Below are positions 27,098 through 34,603 of a stretch of DNA of 64,000 bases, in pieces. Source of the DNA: Streptomyces sp. NBC_00414. GTDB lineage: Bacteria; Actinomycetota; Actinomycetes; Streptomycetales; Streptomycetaceae. Under the pieces are notes generated by a model that saw only the letters and a list, made by a program, of their open reading frames with translations, searched no databases and was not told the DNA's origin. The DNA is taken from positions 3,038,001 to 3,102,000 of the forward strand of contig NZ_CP107935.1 in the NCBI RefSeq assembly GCF_036038375.1, read 5' to 3'. Within the stretch, counting starts at the first letter, position 1, and every line of letters begins with the position of its first letter. The position numbers were made by a program, and so were the translations under genes.

Positions 27098-27127
27098 GGA
27101 GGCAGTGGCGTGGTCGCCACTGCCTCC
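27098..27127 (+). terminator. Terminator of the gluABCD operon
   Basis: A perfect 13-bp stem (GGAGGCAGTGGCG at 27098-27110 with its complement at 27115-27127) has a TGGT loop. It stands 56 bp after the gluD stop. Confidence 0.9.
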
Positions 27128-27245
27128 GTCACTTGACGCAAGCACCGGCAATAGGTTGCATACGTTCTGTGATCGTGTACCCCGCTCCACCTGCAAGTCC
27201 CGGTAGGACACTCAGTACGCCGCTCCGGGCAGGGGGCACCGCGCC

Positions 27246-28841
27246 GTGGACCCGGTGATCATCGTCGGAGCGGGGCCCGTAGGACTCACGCTCGCACTGG
27301 CGCTGGCGCGCCAGGAGGTCCCGTCGGTCGTCCTGGACGAGGGCCCCGGCAAGGACGAACAGCGACTCGCTCGTACGGCCGTCCTGCGCGAGGACACGGC
27401 CGCGCTGGTCGAGCGGCTGACGGGCTTCCCCGTGACCGAGGCCGGTTTCCGTTGGGCCGGATGGCGGTCGATGCGGCGCAAGCAGGTGATGCGGGAGATC
27501 ACGTTCACCGAGGACGATCCCATGCTCCTGCACGTCCCCCAGCACGTTCTGACGGCCGCCCTGCGAGAGGCGATCGGGACCGAACGCCTGGTCAAGGTCG
27601 CCGTGGAGAGCCGCCTGGACTCCCTTGAGCAGGAGACCGCGGGCGTCACGGCGCACACACGGGGCCCCAAGGGCACCTGGTGGCGCGGCAGCTACCTGGT
27701 CGGCTGCGACGGACCGCGCTCGACGGTACGAAAGCTCCAGGACATCCGCTTCCCGGGGCGCACGGCCGTGGAACGCCACGCCGTCGCCGCGCTGCGTGCG
27801 GAACTCCCGTGGCCCGGCGAGGCGTTGCTGCACCGCACACCCCCGTGGCGGTCCTCGGGCCCCCCGGTCTCCGAAGTGACCGCGCGGCCCCTCGCCGAGG
27901 ACGTGTGGCGCATGGACTGGCTGCTGCCGCCGGGCAAGGACCTGGTCACACCGGACCTGCTGGTGGCACGCGTCCGGGAGACCCTCGCGGGCTGGAGCGG
28001 GGGCACCACCCCGCCGTACGAGCTGCTCGACACCGGAGTCCACACGGTCCACCACCGGCTGGCGCGGCGCTGGCGGGCCGGCCGGGTCTTCCTCGCCGGG
28101 GACTCGGCGCATCTGCTCGGCGCACTCGGCACCCAGGGCCTCGACGAGGGGCTGCGGGACGCCGACAACCTGGCGTGGAAGCTGGCTCTCGCCTGGCACC
28201 ACGGCCCGCACGAGGCACTGCTCGACAGCTACCAGGTGGAGCGGCGCGCGATCGTCGCCGCCCGACTGCGCGCCGCCGACCAGTCACTGCCGCTGCTGCG
28301 CGGCGGAGGACTGCGGTCCGCGGTGCCCGGGGCGGCCCGCGGCCATGACGCCCTGCTCACCGACGGTCACCTGGGGCGCGGCCCGCTGGGTGCGCCGGGA
28401 GCGTACGCCGATTCGCCGCTCGCGCCTCCGTACGCCGAGTCGGCCGTCGAGGTCGACACGGCTGCGGGCGCCGCGGTCGCCGATGTCCTGGTGACGGCGG
28501 AGGACGGTTCGTCCGTGGCGCTGCGGGACCGGCTGGGCCGGGGGGCGCTGCTCGTGCTGCTCATCGCGCCCGGAACCGTGGTGTGGGACCGCAAGCACTG
28601 GGTGACGGCCGGGATCATGCCGCGGTTGGCCGCCGCCGTGACCGCGTTGCCGCACCGGGCCGAGCTGCTGGTCGCCGAGAGCTACCCGGGCGCGGCCGCG
28701 CACACCGTGCTGCTGATCCGCCCGGACGGGCACCTGGTCACGGCGTTCGGCGGGGTGCGCCCCGCGGACCTGTACGAGGCCGCGGAGGCAGCGCTGGGCG
28801 GCCCCCGGTCGACGGCCGGGGCGCCCGCGGGCAAGTCCTGA
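27246..28841 (+). CDS. FAD-dependent aromatic-type monooxygenase
   Basis: Predicted 531 aa from GTG 27246. It is a PHBH-fold flavin monooxygenase: dinucleotide motif VIIVGAGPVGLTLALALARQ at the N-terminus, the DG motif in YLVGCDGPRSTVRKL, and the FAD ribityl-binding GD motif in RVFLAGDSAHLLGALGTQGL. A C-terminal thioredoxin-like region follows, as in phenol hydroxylase-like and PgaE/RdmE-type enzymes. GALGTQGLDEGLRDADNLAW replaces the more usual PxGGQGMNxGxQDAxNLxWK, so substrate handling may differ. No pathway genes lie beside it. It is monocistronic between two terminators. Confidence 0.9.
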   Translation: MDPVIIVGAGPVGLTLALALARQEVPSVVLDEGPGKDEQRLARTAVLREDTAALVERLTGFPVTEAGFRWAGWRSMRRKQVMREITFTEDDPMLLHVPQHVLTAALREAIGTERLVKVAVESRLDSLEQETAGVTAHTRGPKGTWWRGSYLVGCDGPRSTVRKLQDIRFPGRTAVERHAVAALRAELPWPGEALLHRTPPWRSSGPPVSEVTARPLAEDVWRMDWLLPPGKDLVTPDLLVARVRETLAGWSGGTTPPYELLDTGVHTVHHRLARRWRAGRVFLAGDSAHLLGALGTQGLDEGLRDADNLAWKLALAWHHGPHEALLDSYQVERRAIVAARLRAADQSLPLLRGGGLRSAVPGAARGHDALLTDGHLGRGPLGAPGAYADSPLAPPYAESAVEVDTAAGAAVADVLVTAEDGSSVALRDRLGRGALLVLLIAPGTVVWDRKHWVTAGIMPRLAAAVTALPHRAELLVAESYPGAAAHTVLLIRPDGHLVTAFGGVRPADLYEAAEAALGGPRSTAGAPAGKS

Positions 28842-28850
28842 GGAGAGCGT

Positions 28851-28872
28851 GCGCCCCTTGGTGAAGGGGCGC
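28851..28872 (+). terminator. Terminator of the monooxygenase gene
   Basis: GCGCCCCTT-GGTG-AAGGGGCGC forms a perfect 9-bp stem 9 bp after the stop codon. Confidence 0.88.
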
Positions 28873-28894
28873 CTGTCCAACCCCTGACACCGAG

Positions 28895-28923
28895 TTGACC
28901 GGCCTGCACCGCCATGGTGTACT
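28895..28923 (+). promoter_or_regulatory. Candidate promoter of the Cys leader-cysteine dioxygenase operon
   Basis: TTGACC (28895-28900), a 17-bp spacer, then TGTACT (28918-28923) fits a vegetative -35/-10 pair. It would start transcription near 28930, giving a leader of about 165 nt before the dioxygenase start. Confidence 0.5.
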
Positions 28924-28969
28924 CCGGATCGTGACCGACACCTGTGTGCGCCTGTGGCGGAGGGTCCAT

Positions 28970-29017
28970 ATGGACCTCGTCCGCTATTCGGGCTGCCTGT
29001 GTCGCCCGTCCTGCTGA
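28970..29017 (+). CDS. Cysteine-codon leader peptide upstream of cysteine dioxygenase
   Basis: This 15-codon frame (MDLVRYSGCLCRPSC) begins at ATG 28970 with GGAGGG correctly spaced. A GTG at 28946 could extend it in frame by eight residues (VRLWRRVH). Three Cys codons are at positions 9, 11 and 15, the last directly before the stop. The pattern HMDLxRxxxxLCR resembles the short putative leader peptides that actinobacterial annotation places before sulfur-metabolism genes. Its stop is 78 bp from the dioxygenase start. Ribosome stalling on the Cys codons when charged Cys-tRNA is scarce would make it a sensor of cysteine. See also the complementary segments at 29006-29013 and 29083-29090. Confidence 0.75.
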   Translation: MDLVRYSGCLCRPSC

Positions 29018-29090
29018 ATTCGCATCCCTCTGAAATCCCGCGCGTGAGGCCTCTGAGCTGCCGCGCACCCGCGAACGCTTGTCAGGACGG
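29006..29090 (+). promoter_or_regulatory. Shine-Dalgarno sequestering element of the cysteine dioxygenase mRNA
   Basis: CCGTCCTG (29006-29013, the last codons of the leader peptide) is exactly complementary to CAGGACGG (29083-29090), which contains the ribosome binding site of the dioxygenase gene. Pairing would hide the Shine-Dalgarno sequence. A ribosome sitting at the leader's last Cys and stop codons would cover the first segment and expose it. The intervening 69 nt also contain a GCGCG/CGCGC pair that could shape the fold. Confidence 0.6.
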
Positions 29091-29095
29091 TACCC

Positions 29096-29647
29096 GTGTC
29101 TGTGTCACCCTCTGCTCCCGCTTCCGCCGGTTCCGCCGCCTCCACCGAGGCCCGCACTCCCACCCAGGCCGAGCTGCTGGACTTCGTGCGCCGTACGGCC
29201 GCCGACGCCGAGCTGATCGCCTCCCTGCCGCTCGACCCCGAGGGCCGTACGTGGGTACGCCTCGAAGGTCCCGGCGGTAGCGAGGCCTGGCTCATCGGCT
29301 GGCCGCCCGGCACGGGCACCGGCTGGCACGACCATGCCGAGTCGGTGGGCGCTTTCCTCACCGCGTCCGGCGAACTCAAGGAGAACTCGCTCGTCGCACG
29401 GCTGCCCACCGACGGCTGGAAGACCCTCGAACTCAACGAGGGAATCGACCGTGAGCGGCGGTTGTCGGCCGGCAAGGGCCGCTCCTTCGGCCAGCACCAT
29501 GTGCACGAGGTGCTCAACGAGTCCACCGAGGAGCACGCAGTCTCCGTTCACGCGTACTACCCGCCGCTGCCGCGGATCAGCCGCTACAGCCGCACCGGCC
29601 AGATCCTGCGCCTGGAGCAGGTCGAGCGCCCCGCGGACTGGCAGTGA
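29096..29647 (+). CDS. Cysteine dioxygenase family protein
   Basis: Predicted 183 aa from GTG 29096 with AGGACGG upstream. It is a cupin-fold, mononuclear iron enzyme that oxidises L-cysteine to cysteine sulfinate. The first two iron ligands are in GTGWHDHAESVGAFL (about His77 and His79) and the third in FGQHHVHEVLNEST (about 135). A Tyr near the C-terminus (HAYYPPLPRISRYSR) matches the catalytic-tyrosine region. The bacterial family also includes 3-mercaptopropionate dioxygenases, so cysteine is inferred partly from the Cys leader peptide upstream. Its stop overlaps the GTG of the rhodanese gene, so the two are co-translated. Confidence 0.92.
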   Translation: MSVSPSAPASAGSAASTEARTPTQAELLDFVRRTAADAELIASLPLDPEGRTWVRLEGPGGSEAWLIGWPPGTGTGWHDHAESVGAFLTASGELKENSLVARLPTDGWKTLELNEGIDRERRLSAGKGRSFGQHHVHEVLNESTEEHAVSVHAYYPPLPRISRYSRTGQILRLEQVERPADWQ

Positions 29648-30102
29648 CGGCCGGAGGTCCCGTGACAACCGGGACTCCCACGGTGACCGGAGATCCCGTG
29701 GTGACCGAACACCCGGTGGGCATCGACGAGTTGCTGGAGCGCGTCCGTGCCGGTCTGGACCGGATCGAGGCGGAAGCCGCGCACGACGCCGCACGGGCGG
29801 GCGACGCCCTGCTCGTCGACATCCGGTACGCGGCTTTGCGTGAGCGCGACGGTCTGATTCCCGGGGCGCTCGTCGTCGAGCGCAACGAACTGGAGTGGCG
29901 GCTCGACCCGCAGGGCAGCCATCGCGCCCCCGAGGCCACGAGCCACGACCTGCGCGTCGTGGTCGTCTGCAACGAGGGCTACGCGTCGAGCCTCGCGGCC
30001 GTCTCCCTGCGGCAGTTGGGACTTCACCGGGCCACGGACCTGGTGGGAGGCTTCCAGGCCTGGCGAACGGCCGGGCTGCCGGTGGGCACGGCTCCGTCAT
30101 AG
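29644..30102 (+). CDS. Rhodanese-like sulfurtransferase
   Basis: Predicted 152 aa from GTG 29644, which overlaps the dioxygenase stop (GTGA). GTG 29698 with GGAG upstream is a plausible alternative that would drop a Val/Thr/Pro repeat (VTTGTPTVTGDPVVTEHP). The rhodanese domain has ALLVDIRYAALRERDGLIPG and the active-site loop VVVCNEGYASSLAA with the persulfide Cys (about 109). It ends in GFQAWRTAGLPV, typical of the fold. It may handle sulfane sulfur or sulfite derived from cysteine oxidation, together with the dioxygenase. A strong terminator follows 16 bp after the stop. Confidence 0.9.
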   Translation: MTAGGPVTTGTPTVTGDPVVTEHPVGIDELLERVRAGLDRIEAEAAHDAARAGDALLVDIRYAALRERDGLIPGALVVERNELEWRLDPQGSHRAPEATSHDLRVVVVCNEGYASSLAAVSLRQLGLHRATDLVGGFQAWRTAGLPVGTAPS

Positions 30103-30117
30103 CCACTTGGCCACAGT

Positions 30118-30158
30118 CAATGGTGGGGGCCCCTTGAAGTAAGGGGCCCCCACCATTG
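30118..30158. terminator. Strong bidirectional terminator after the dioxygenase-rhodanese operon
   Basis: An 18-bp perfect stem (30118-30135 with 30141-30158, arm CAATGGTGGGGGCCCCTT) has a 5-nt loop. It lies between the convergent rhodanese and FtsX-type permease genes and is the strongest hairpin I saw in the window. Confidence 0.95.
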
Positions 30159-30205
30159 CGTACCGCCCCTTACTCTCCGGACTCCCGGCCGTCACTCCTT
30201 GGCCG

Positions 30206-32737
30206 TCACTCCTTGGCCGTCGCCGCCGTGACGGGGCGGACCCTGAGCGCCGCGCGGCCGGGCAGTGAGCTGGCGACCAGGGCGAGCAGGCCGGCGGACG
30301 CCACCACCGCGACGTACACCAGGGGCGTGACGGCCGGGGCCGCGCTGCCCGTCATCCCGACGCTGAAGGCCGTGAGGACGGCGAGCGCGATGCCGCTGCC
30401 GAGGGCCGTGGCCAGCAGCAGGACCGACAACGCCTCGGTCCGCAGCATGCGCAGCACTTGGCGGCGGGTTGCGCCGGCGAGGCGGAGCAGCGCGAACTCC
30501 CGGACGCGTTCCGAGACCGACATGGCGAGCGTGTTGACGACCGCGATGGCGGTGAAGGCGAGTACGAGGCCCATGGCGAAGTAGTTGACCTCGGCGTTCG
30601 CCTGCTGACGCTCGGCCTGCAACGAGTCCGCGGTGGCCGGAGAGACCACCCGCACTCCCGGGAACTTCCGCACAGCCGTCGCCAGTTCGCCCTGTGAACG
30701 GTGAGTGGAGACGAGGACCGTGGCCGCGAGCGGGTTGTCGACGTGCCGGGCGATCAGGTCGTGGGCCATGGTGAGGTCGCCGAAACCGAGTCCCTTGGCG
30801 TAGACGGCGGCGACGGTGAGCGTGACGGGCGTGCCGTCGCCGAGGGTGAGCTTCAGCGTGCTGCCGGGCTTCAAGTGCAACTGGTCCGCAGCGAGTTCAC
30901 TGACCGCGATGGTGTCCTTCGTGAGCCCGGCGAGGGACCCTTCGGTGACATCGGGGTCCCAGGTACGGGCCAGCCCCTGGGTGGTGACGCCCTGGGCGGC
31001 GTACTTGGAGAGCCCGACACGGACGGTCGTGCGGACGACCTCGGTGGCGACGTCGTGGCCCGTACGCAACTGTCGTGCGGCCTGCGCCGGGACGCCGGGC
31101 CCCTGTGCGGCGAGGACCCAGTCCGCGCGGATGCCCTCGCGGGCCTGGCCTCGGGCGGCGTCCCCCAGGGTCGGCTGGACGAAGAGGACCGTGCAGGTCA
31201 TACCGATGAGGAGGGTGAGCGGGGTGACGACGGAGGCCATGCGGACGGCGTTGCCGCGCAGGTTGGCGGTGGCGAGCCTGCCGCCCGGCCCGGTGAGCCG
31301 CAGTGGAGTGCCCAGGACCGCCACGGCCGCCCGCACCAGCAGCGGACCGAGCAGGGCGACGGCGGAGGCGAGGACCACAACGGTCAGGAAGGTCACGGGA
31401 GTCGAGGCCGGCTCGGTACGCAGCACGCTGAGTACGACGACGAGAACCGTGCCTCCGGCCAGCAGCACGAGCCCCGCGAGGATGCGGCCCCAGGCGGGCC
31501 GGGTGAGTGCCGCGCCGGTCTCGGAGAGTGCCTCGGCCGGGCGCATACGGGCGATCCGACGGGACGAGACCCGCGCGGCGGCCCAGGCACCGACGAGAGT
31601 GGCGGCGACAGCGGCGAACAGCGGGAACACGCTGACCGTGTGCTGAAGCGTGGCAGGGACGGCCCCGAGGTCGACGAACCGTCCGTGCAGCCAGGCACCC
31701 AGCGGCAGTCCGACGAGCGCTCCGACGACGCCCGCCGCGGCGCCGACCAGCAGCGCCTCCCGGCCGAGAAGCTTGCGGATCTGCCCCGACGTGGCGGCGA
31801 CGGCACGCAGCAGGGCGAGTTCGCGGTGCCGCTGCTGGACGGAGAGCGCGAAGGTGCCGACGACCACGAGGACGGCGACGAGGAGGGAGGTGCCGCCCAT
31901 CGCGCCCCCCATGCTGACGAGTTTGATCCGGGCGGCGGCAGCGTCCAGGAACTCGACGGGGCCCCGCTCGTCCCCCGAACTGACCTGCGCCGTGGTGCCG
32001 TGCAGCGCCTTGGCCACGGCTGCTTCGAGAGTGGCGGTGTCGGTGCCCTCGGCCGGTACGACGCCGAAGGCCGTGACCTTGCCGGGGTGGGCGGCGAGGC
32101 GCCGGGCTTCGGCGGCCGAGAAGAAGAGGGAGGTCTGGTGGCGCACACGGTCTCCCGCGGGCACCGCGATACCGGTGACACGGTACGTGCGCGGGCTCTG
32201 CGTGGACTGGACGGTGAGGCGGTCTCCGAGGTCGATCCGGGCGCGGTCGGCGAGGTAGCGGTCCACGACCAGATCGCCCGGCGCGCTGGGCGCAACGCCG
32301 GTGGCGAGGGTGTACGGAGTCAGAGCCGCCGAGTCCCACGAGTGGCCGTAGGCCGTCCGGTCGCCGGTGCCGGTGGGTGTCAGGGGCTGGGCGAGGAAGG
32401 TCAGTTCGGGAATGACGCGCTCGACGCCGGGGGCCGCACCGAGCCGTGCTGTGAGGTTCTCCGGCAACCAGGCCCGTTCGGCGATGGGCTTGGCCTTGTG
32501 CTTGGTCTTGGTCTTGCCCTTCTTGTGCTTGACGGTGGTCTTGTGGACGTTCTGGTCGGCGGAGACCACGACGGGGGTGGCGGCGTAGCGCTCGGTACTG
32601 ATGGTGCCGCGCAACCCGGTTTCGAGGAGGGTGCCGCAGGCCGCGATGAGGGCCGCCGCGCACATCAGGGCGAGGAAGGCGCCGAGGAAGCCGCCTTTGC
32701 GGTGCCGGACGGTCCGCAGTGCATAGCGCAGCATCAT
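30206..32737 (-). CDS. FtsX-type ABC transporter permease (MacB-like), no ATPase partner adjacent
   Basis: Predicted 843 aa from ATG 32737, overlapping the stop of the upstream regulator (ATGATG/TGA). It has an N-terminal membrane helix (GGFLGAFLALMCAAALIAAC), a large extracytoplasmic domain, three helices of the first FtsX unit (GTSLLVAVLVVVGTFALSVQ onward), a middle helix pair, then a second extracytoplasmic domain and FtsX unit (FAMGLVLAFTAIAVVNTLAM). This duplicated plan is typical of export or lipoprotein-processing ABC permeases. The ATPase usually encoded upstream is absent. A Lys/His-rich stretch (KHKKGKTKTKHKAK, about 70) in the first external domain is unusual. Substrate is unknown. 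Confidence 0.9.
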   Translation of the reverse strand: MMLRYALRTVRHRKGGFLGAFLALMCAAALIAACGTLLETGLRGTISTERYAATPVVVSADQNVHKTTVKHKKGKTKTKHKAKPIAERAWLPENLTARLGAAPGVERVIPELTFLAQPLTPTGTGDRTAYGHSWDSAALTPYTLATGVAPSAPGDLVVDRYLADRARIDLGDRLTVQSTQSPRTYRVTGIAVPAGDRVRHQTSLFFSAAEARRLAAHPGKVTAFGVVPAEGTDTATLEAAVAKALHGTTAQVSSGDERGPVEFLDAAAARIKLVSMGGAMGGTSLLVAVLVVVGTFALSVQQRHRELALLRAVAATSGQIRKLLGREALLVGAAAGVVGALVGLPLGAWLHGRFVDLGAVPATLQHTVSVFPLFAAVAATLVGAWAAARVSSRRIARMRPAEALSETGAALTRPAWGRILAGLVLLAGGTVLVVVLSVLRTEPASTPVTFLTVVVLASAVALLGPLLVRAAVAVLGTPLRLTGPGGRLATANLRGNAVRMASVVTPLTLLIGMTCTVLFVQPTLGDAARGQAREGIRADWVLAAQGPGVPAQAARQLRTGHDVATEVVRTTVRVGLSKYAAQGVTTQGLARTWDPDVTEGSLAGLTKDTIAVSELAADQLHLKPGSTLKLTLGDGTPVTLTVAAVYAKGLGFGDLTMAHDLIARHVDNPLAATVLVSTHRSQGELATAVRKFPGVRVVSPATADSLQAERQQANAEVNYFAMGLVLAFTAIAVVNTLAMSVSERVREFALLRLAGATRRQVLRMLRTEALSVLLLATALGSGIALAVLTAFSVGMTGSAAPAVTPLVYVAVVASAGLLALVASSLPGRAALRVRPVTAATAKE

Positions 32738-33438
32738 GGCGTCTGGGCCTCTCTTCTGTTGTGTTCGTCTGTGTCGCCCGCGGCGTCGGCCTGGGCGGGG
32801 AAGGCGAGGAACCGGGTGAGTACCGTGCGCGCGTCGGCCGGGGTGTCGGCCTCGGGCCGCTTGTACCGGTTGAGGAGGGCGATGTACTCCTCGAAGAACG
32901 CGCGGAGTTCGGGGAGCGTCAGCCGGATCGTGCCGCGTGAGTACGGGAAGGCGTCGGCCCAGGGCCCGTCGACCGCGTGCTGCTGGAGCTGCTCGAAGAG
33001 TTCGAGGTCGGCGGCGTAGGCATGGTGGTTGAGCTCGTCCATGACGAGCCGCATCTCGGGGCTCTGGCGGCTGCGGGGCGGAAAGCGGCGGTCGCCGGGA
33101 ACGGCCCGCCACCAGCGCTCCCGGCCCTGCCCTTGGGCGCCCGTCTCCTCGACGAAGCCGTAGCGCGCGAGTTCACGCAGGTGGTAGCTGGTGGCCCCGG
33201 TGTTGAGCCCGAGGGCCCTGGCCAGTGTCGCGGAGGTGGCGGGGCCGTGCACGGTGAGGTGCTGCAGCATCCGCTGTCGGCGGGGCTGGGCGAGTGCTTT
33301 GAGCGTGGCAAGGTCGGAGAGCTCGACCGGGGCGCGGCCGGCTTCCTCGGATGCGGTCTTCTCGGACGCGGTCTCCTCGGATGCGGGAGACGCGCGCCCT
33401 GGTTCCGTGGGGTCCGCGGCGCCGGGTGTCTGTGCCAT
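32734..33438 (-). CDS. ArsR/winged-helix transcriptional regulator
   Basis: Predicted 234 aa from ATG 33438. An N-terminal Thr/Ser/Glu-rich tail of ~38 residues is followed by a winged helix: LATLKALAQPRRQRMLQHLT, GPATSATLARALGLNTGATS, YHLRELARYGFVEE. The C-terminal ~120 residues contain an Arg-rich PGDRRFPPRSRQ loop and a helical region. The gene overlaps the permease start, so it probably controls that permease and itself. A perfect 20-bp palindrome lies 17 bp upstream of the ATG, and no Shine-Dalgarno sequence is visible, which suggests a very short or absent 5' leader. Confidence 0.88.
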   Translation of the reverse strand: MAQTPGAADPTEPGRASPASEETASEKTASEEAGRAPVELSDLATLKALAQPRRQRMLQHLTVHGPATSATLARALGLNTGATSYHLRELARYGFVEETGAQGQGRERWWRAVPGDRRFPPRSRQSPEMRLVMDELNHHAYAADLELFEQLQQHAVDGPWADAFPYSRGTIRLTLPELRAFFEEYIALLNRYKRPEADTPADARTVLTRFLAFPAQADAAGDTDEHNRREAQTP

Positions 33439-33454
33439 GCGTACACAGTCGCCT

Positions 33455-33474
33455 GTGCACAGGTACCTGTGCAC
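33455..33474. promoter_or_regulatory. Perfect 20-bp palindrome, candidate operator of the ArsR-type regulator
   Basis: GTGCACAGGTACCTGTGCAC is fully self-complementary and ends 17 bp before the regulator's ATG. A dimeric winged-helix repressor would bind such a site over its own promoter. Confidence 0.65.
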
Positions 33475-33499
33475 TGCGGTCGCCCGGCGTCCTGGACAG

Positions 33500-33511
33500 G
33501 GGGTTAACCCC
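33500..33511. promoter_or_regulatory. Second perfect palindrome upstream of the regulator
   Basis: GGGGTTAACCCC is self-complementary over 12 bp and lies 26 bp beyond the 20-bp palindrome. Its sequence is unrelated to the first, so it may be a site for a different protein or only a local AT island. Confidence 0.35.
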
Positions 33512-33736
33512 ACCCTCGACCACGACAACAGGGTCTCTCAGCCGAGGAGTTGACACCCGAGCGGACCGAAGCCCCCATGACTGCGGCCCGCCGTACGACT
33601 CCGGGCCCGACACAGCCACCGGCTCCGGCTCCGGCTCCGAGCCCGAACGCGATGGGCGCCCCCGCGCGTCCACCGTGCCCAAAGCCCAGAGCCCAAAGCC
33701 ACCGGCCACCTCGCAGGGAATCCCTCCCTGCCCCCC

Positions 33737-34600
33737 TCAGAACCCCTCGTCGCCGAGGAACTCCGTGTCCTCGCCCTCTTCCTCAAGCGCCTTGCGGACC
33801 ACGCTCAGGGCAGTGCCCTGTGAGTAGCCCTTGCGGGCGAGCATGCCCGCGAGGCGCCGTATGCGCTTGTCGCGGTCGAGGCCGCGAGTGGAACGCAGCT
33901 TGCGCGCCACCAGTTCGCGTGCGGTCGCCTCCTCCTGGTCGGAGTCGAGTTGCGCGACCGCCTCGTCGATCAGCGTGGAGTCCACTCCCTTGGTCCTCAG
34001 CTCCTGGGCGAGTGCCCGCCGGGCGAGACCCCGCCCGTGGTGGCGGGACTCCACCCAGGCTTCCGCGAAGGCGCCGTCGTTGATCAGCCCGACCTCTTCG
34101 TAGCGGGACAGCACCTCGTCCGCCACGTCGTCCGGGATCTCTCGCTTGCGCAACGCGTCCGCCAGCTGCTTTCGCGTGCGCGCGGTCCCGGTGAGCAGGC
34201 GCAGACAGATCGCCCGCGCCTGCTCAGCCGGGTCCCTCGGTGGCTCCCCCTTCTCGGCCCTCGACGAGCGAGGGGTGCCTCCGTCCTGTGTGTCGCCGGA
34301 CGACTCCCCGAAGCCGCTCCGCCGACCGCGCGCCCGTCGAGCCCGGCCCCCGCGACCCGGGGCACCCTCGCCCCGAGCCCCGCCGCCCCGCTCTCCGTCG
34401 TCCCCGTACGGCCAGTCACCGGCGCCGCGCCCTGAACCGGCGCCCGATGAACCGCCACCTTCCCGCGAACCCTCGCCGTCCCCCGGAGCACCGCCTTCGT
34501 GCACGCCGCCCCCGTCGGCGGAGCCGAAGTCTCCCCCGTGGCCCTGCCCTCGGGAGGCAACGGGGTAGACGTACTCGGACCAGTCCGTTCGTCGTGTCAC
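33737..34600 (-). CDS. recX: RecX regulator of RecA
   Basis: Predicted 287 aa from GTG 34600, only 3 bp after the recA stop. The RecX fold is the C-terminal ~160 residues: AICLRLLTGTARTRKQLADA, VLSRYEEVGLINDGAFAEAW, LARRALAQELRTKGVD and RRLAGMLARKGYSQGTALSV. RecX caps RecA filaments and inhibits strand exchange. The first ~120 residues are a Gly/Ser/Glu/Arg-rich disordered extension that most RecX proteins lack. The gene is co-transcribed with recA. Confidence 0.96.
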   Translation of the reverse strand: MTRRTDWSEYVYPVASRGQGHGGDFGSADGGGVHEGGAPGDGEGSREGGGSSGAGSGRGAGDWPYGDDGERGGGARGEGAPGRGGRARRARGRRSGFGESSGDTQDGGTPRSSRAEKGEPPRDPAEQARAICLRLLTGTARTRKQLADALRKREIPDDVADEVLSRYEEVGLINDGAFAEAWVESRHHGRGLARRALAQELRTKGVDSTLIDEAVAQLDSDQEEATARELVARKLRSTRGLDRDKRIRRLAGMLARKGYSQGTALSVVRKALEEEGEDTEFLGDEGF

Positions 34601-34603
34601 GGA

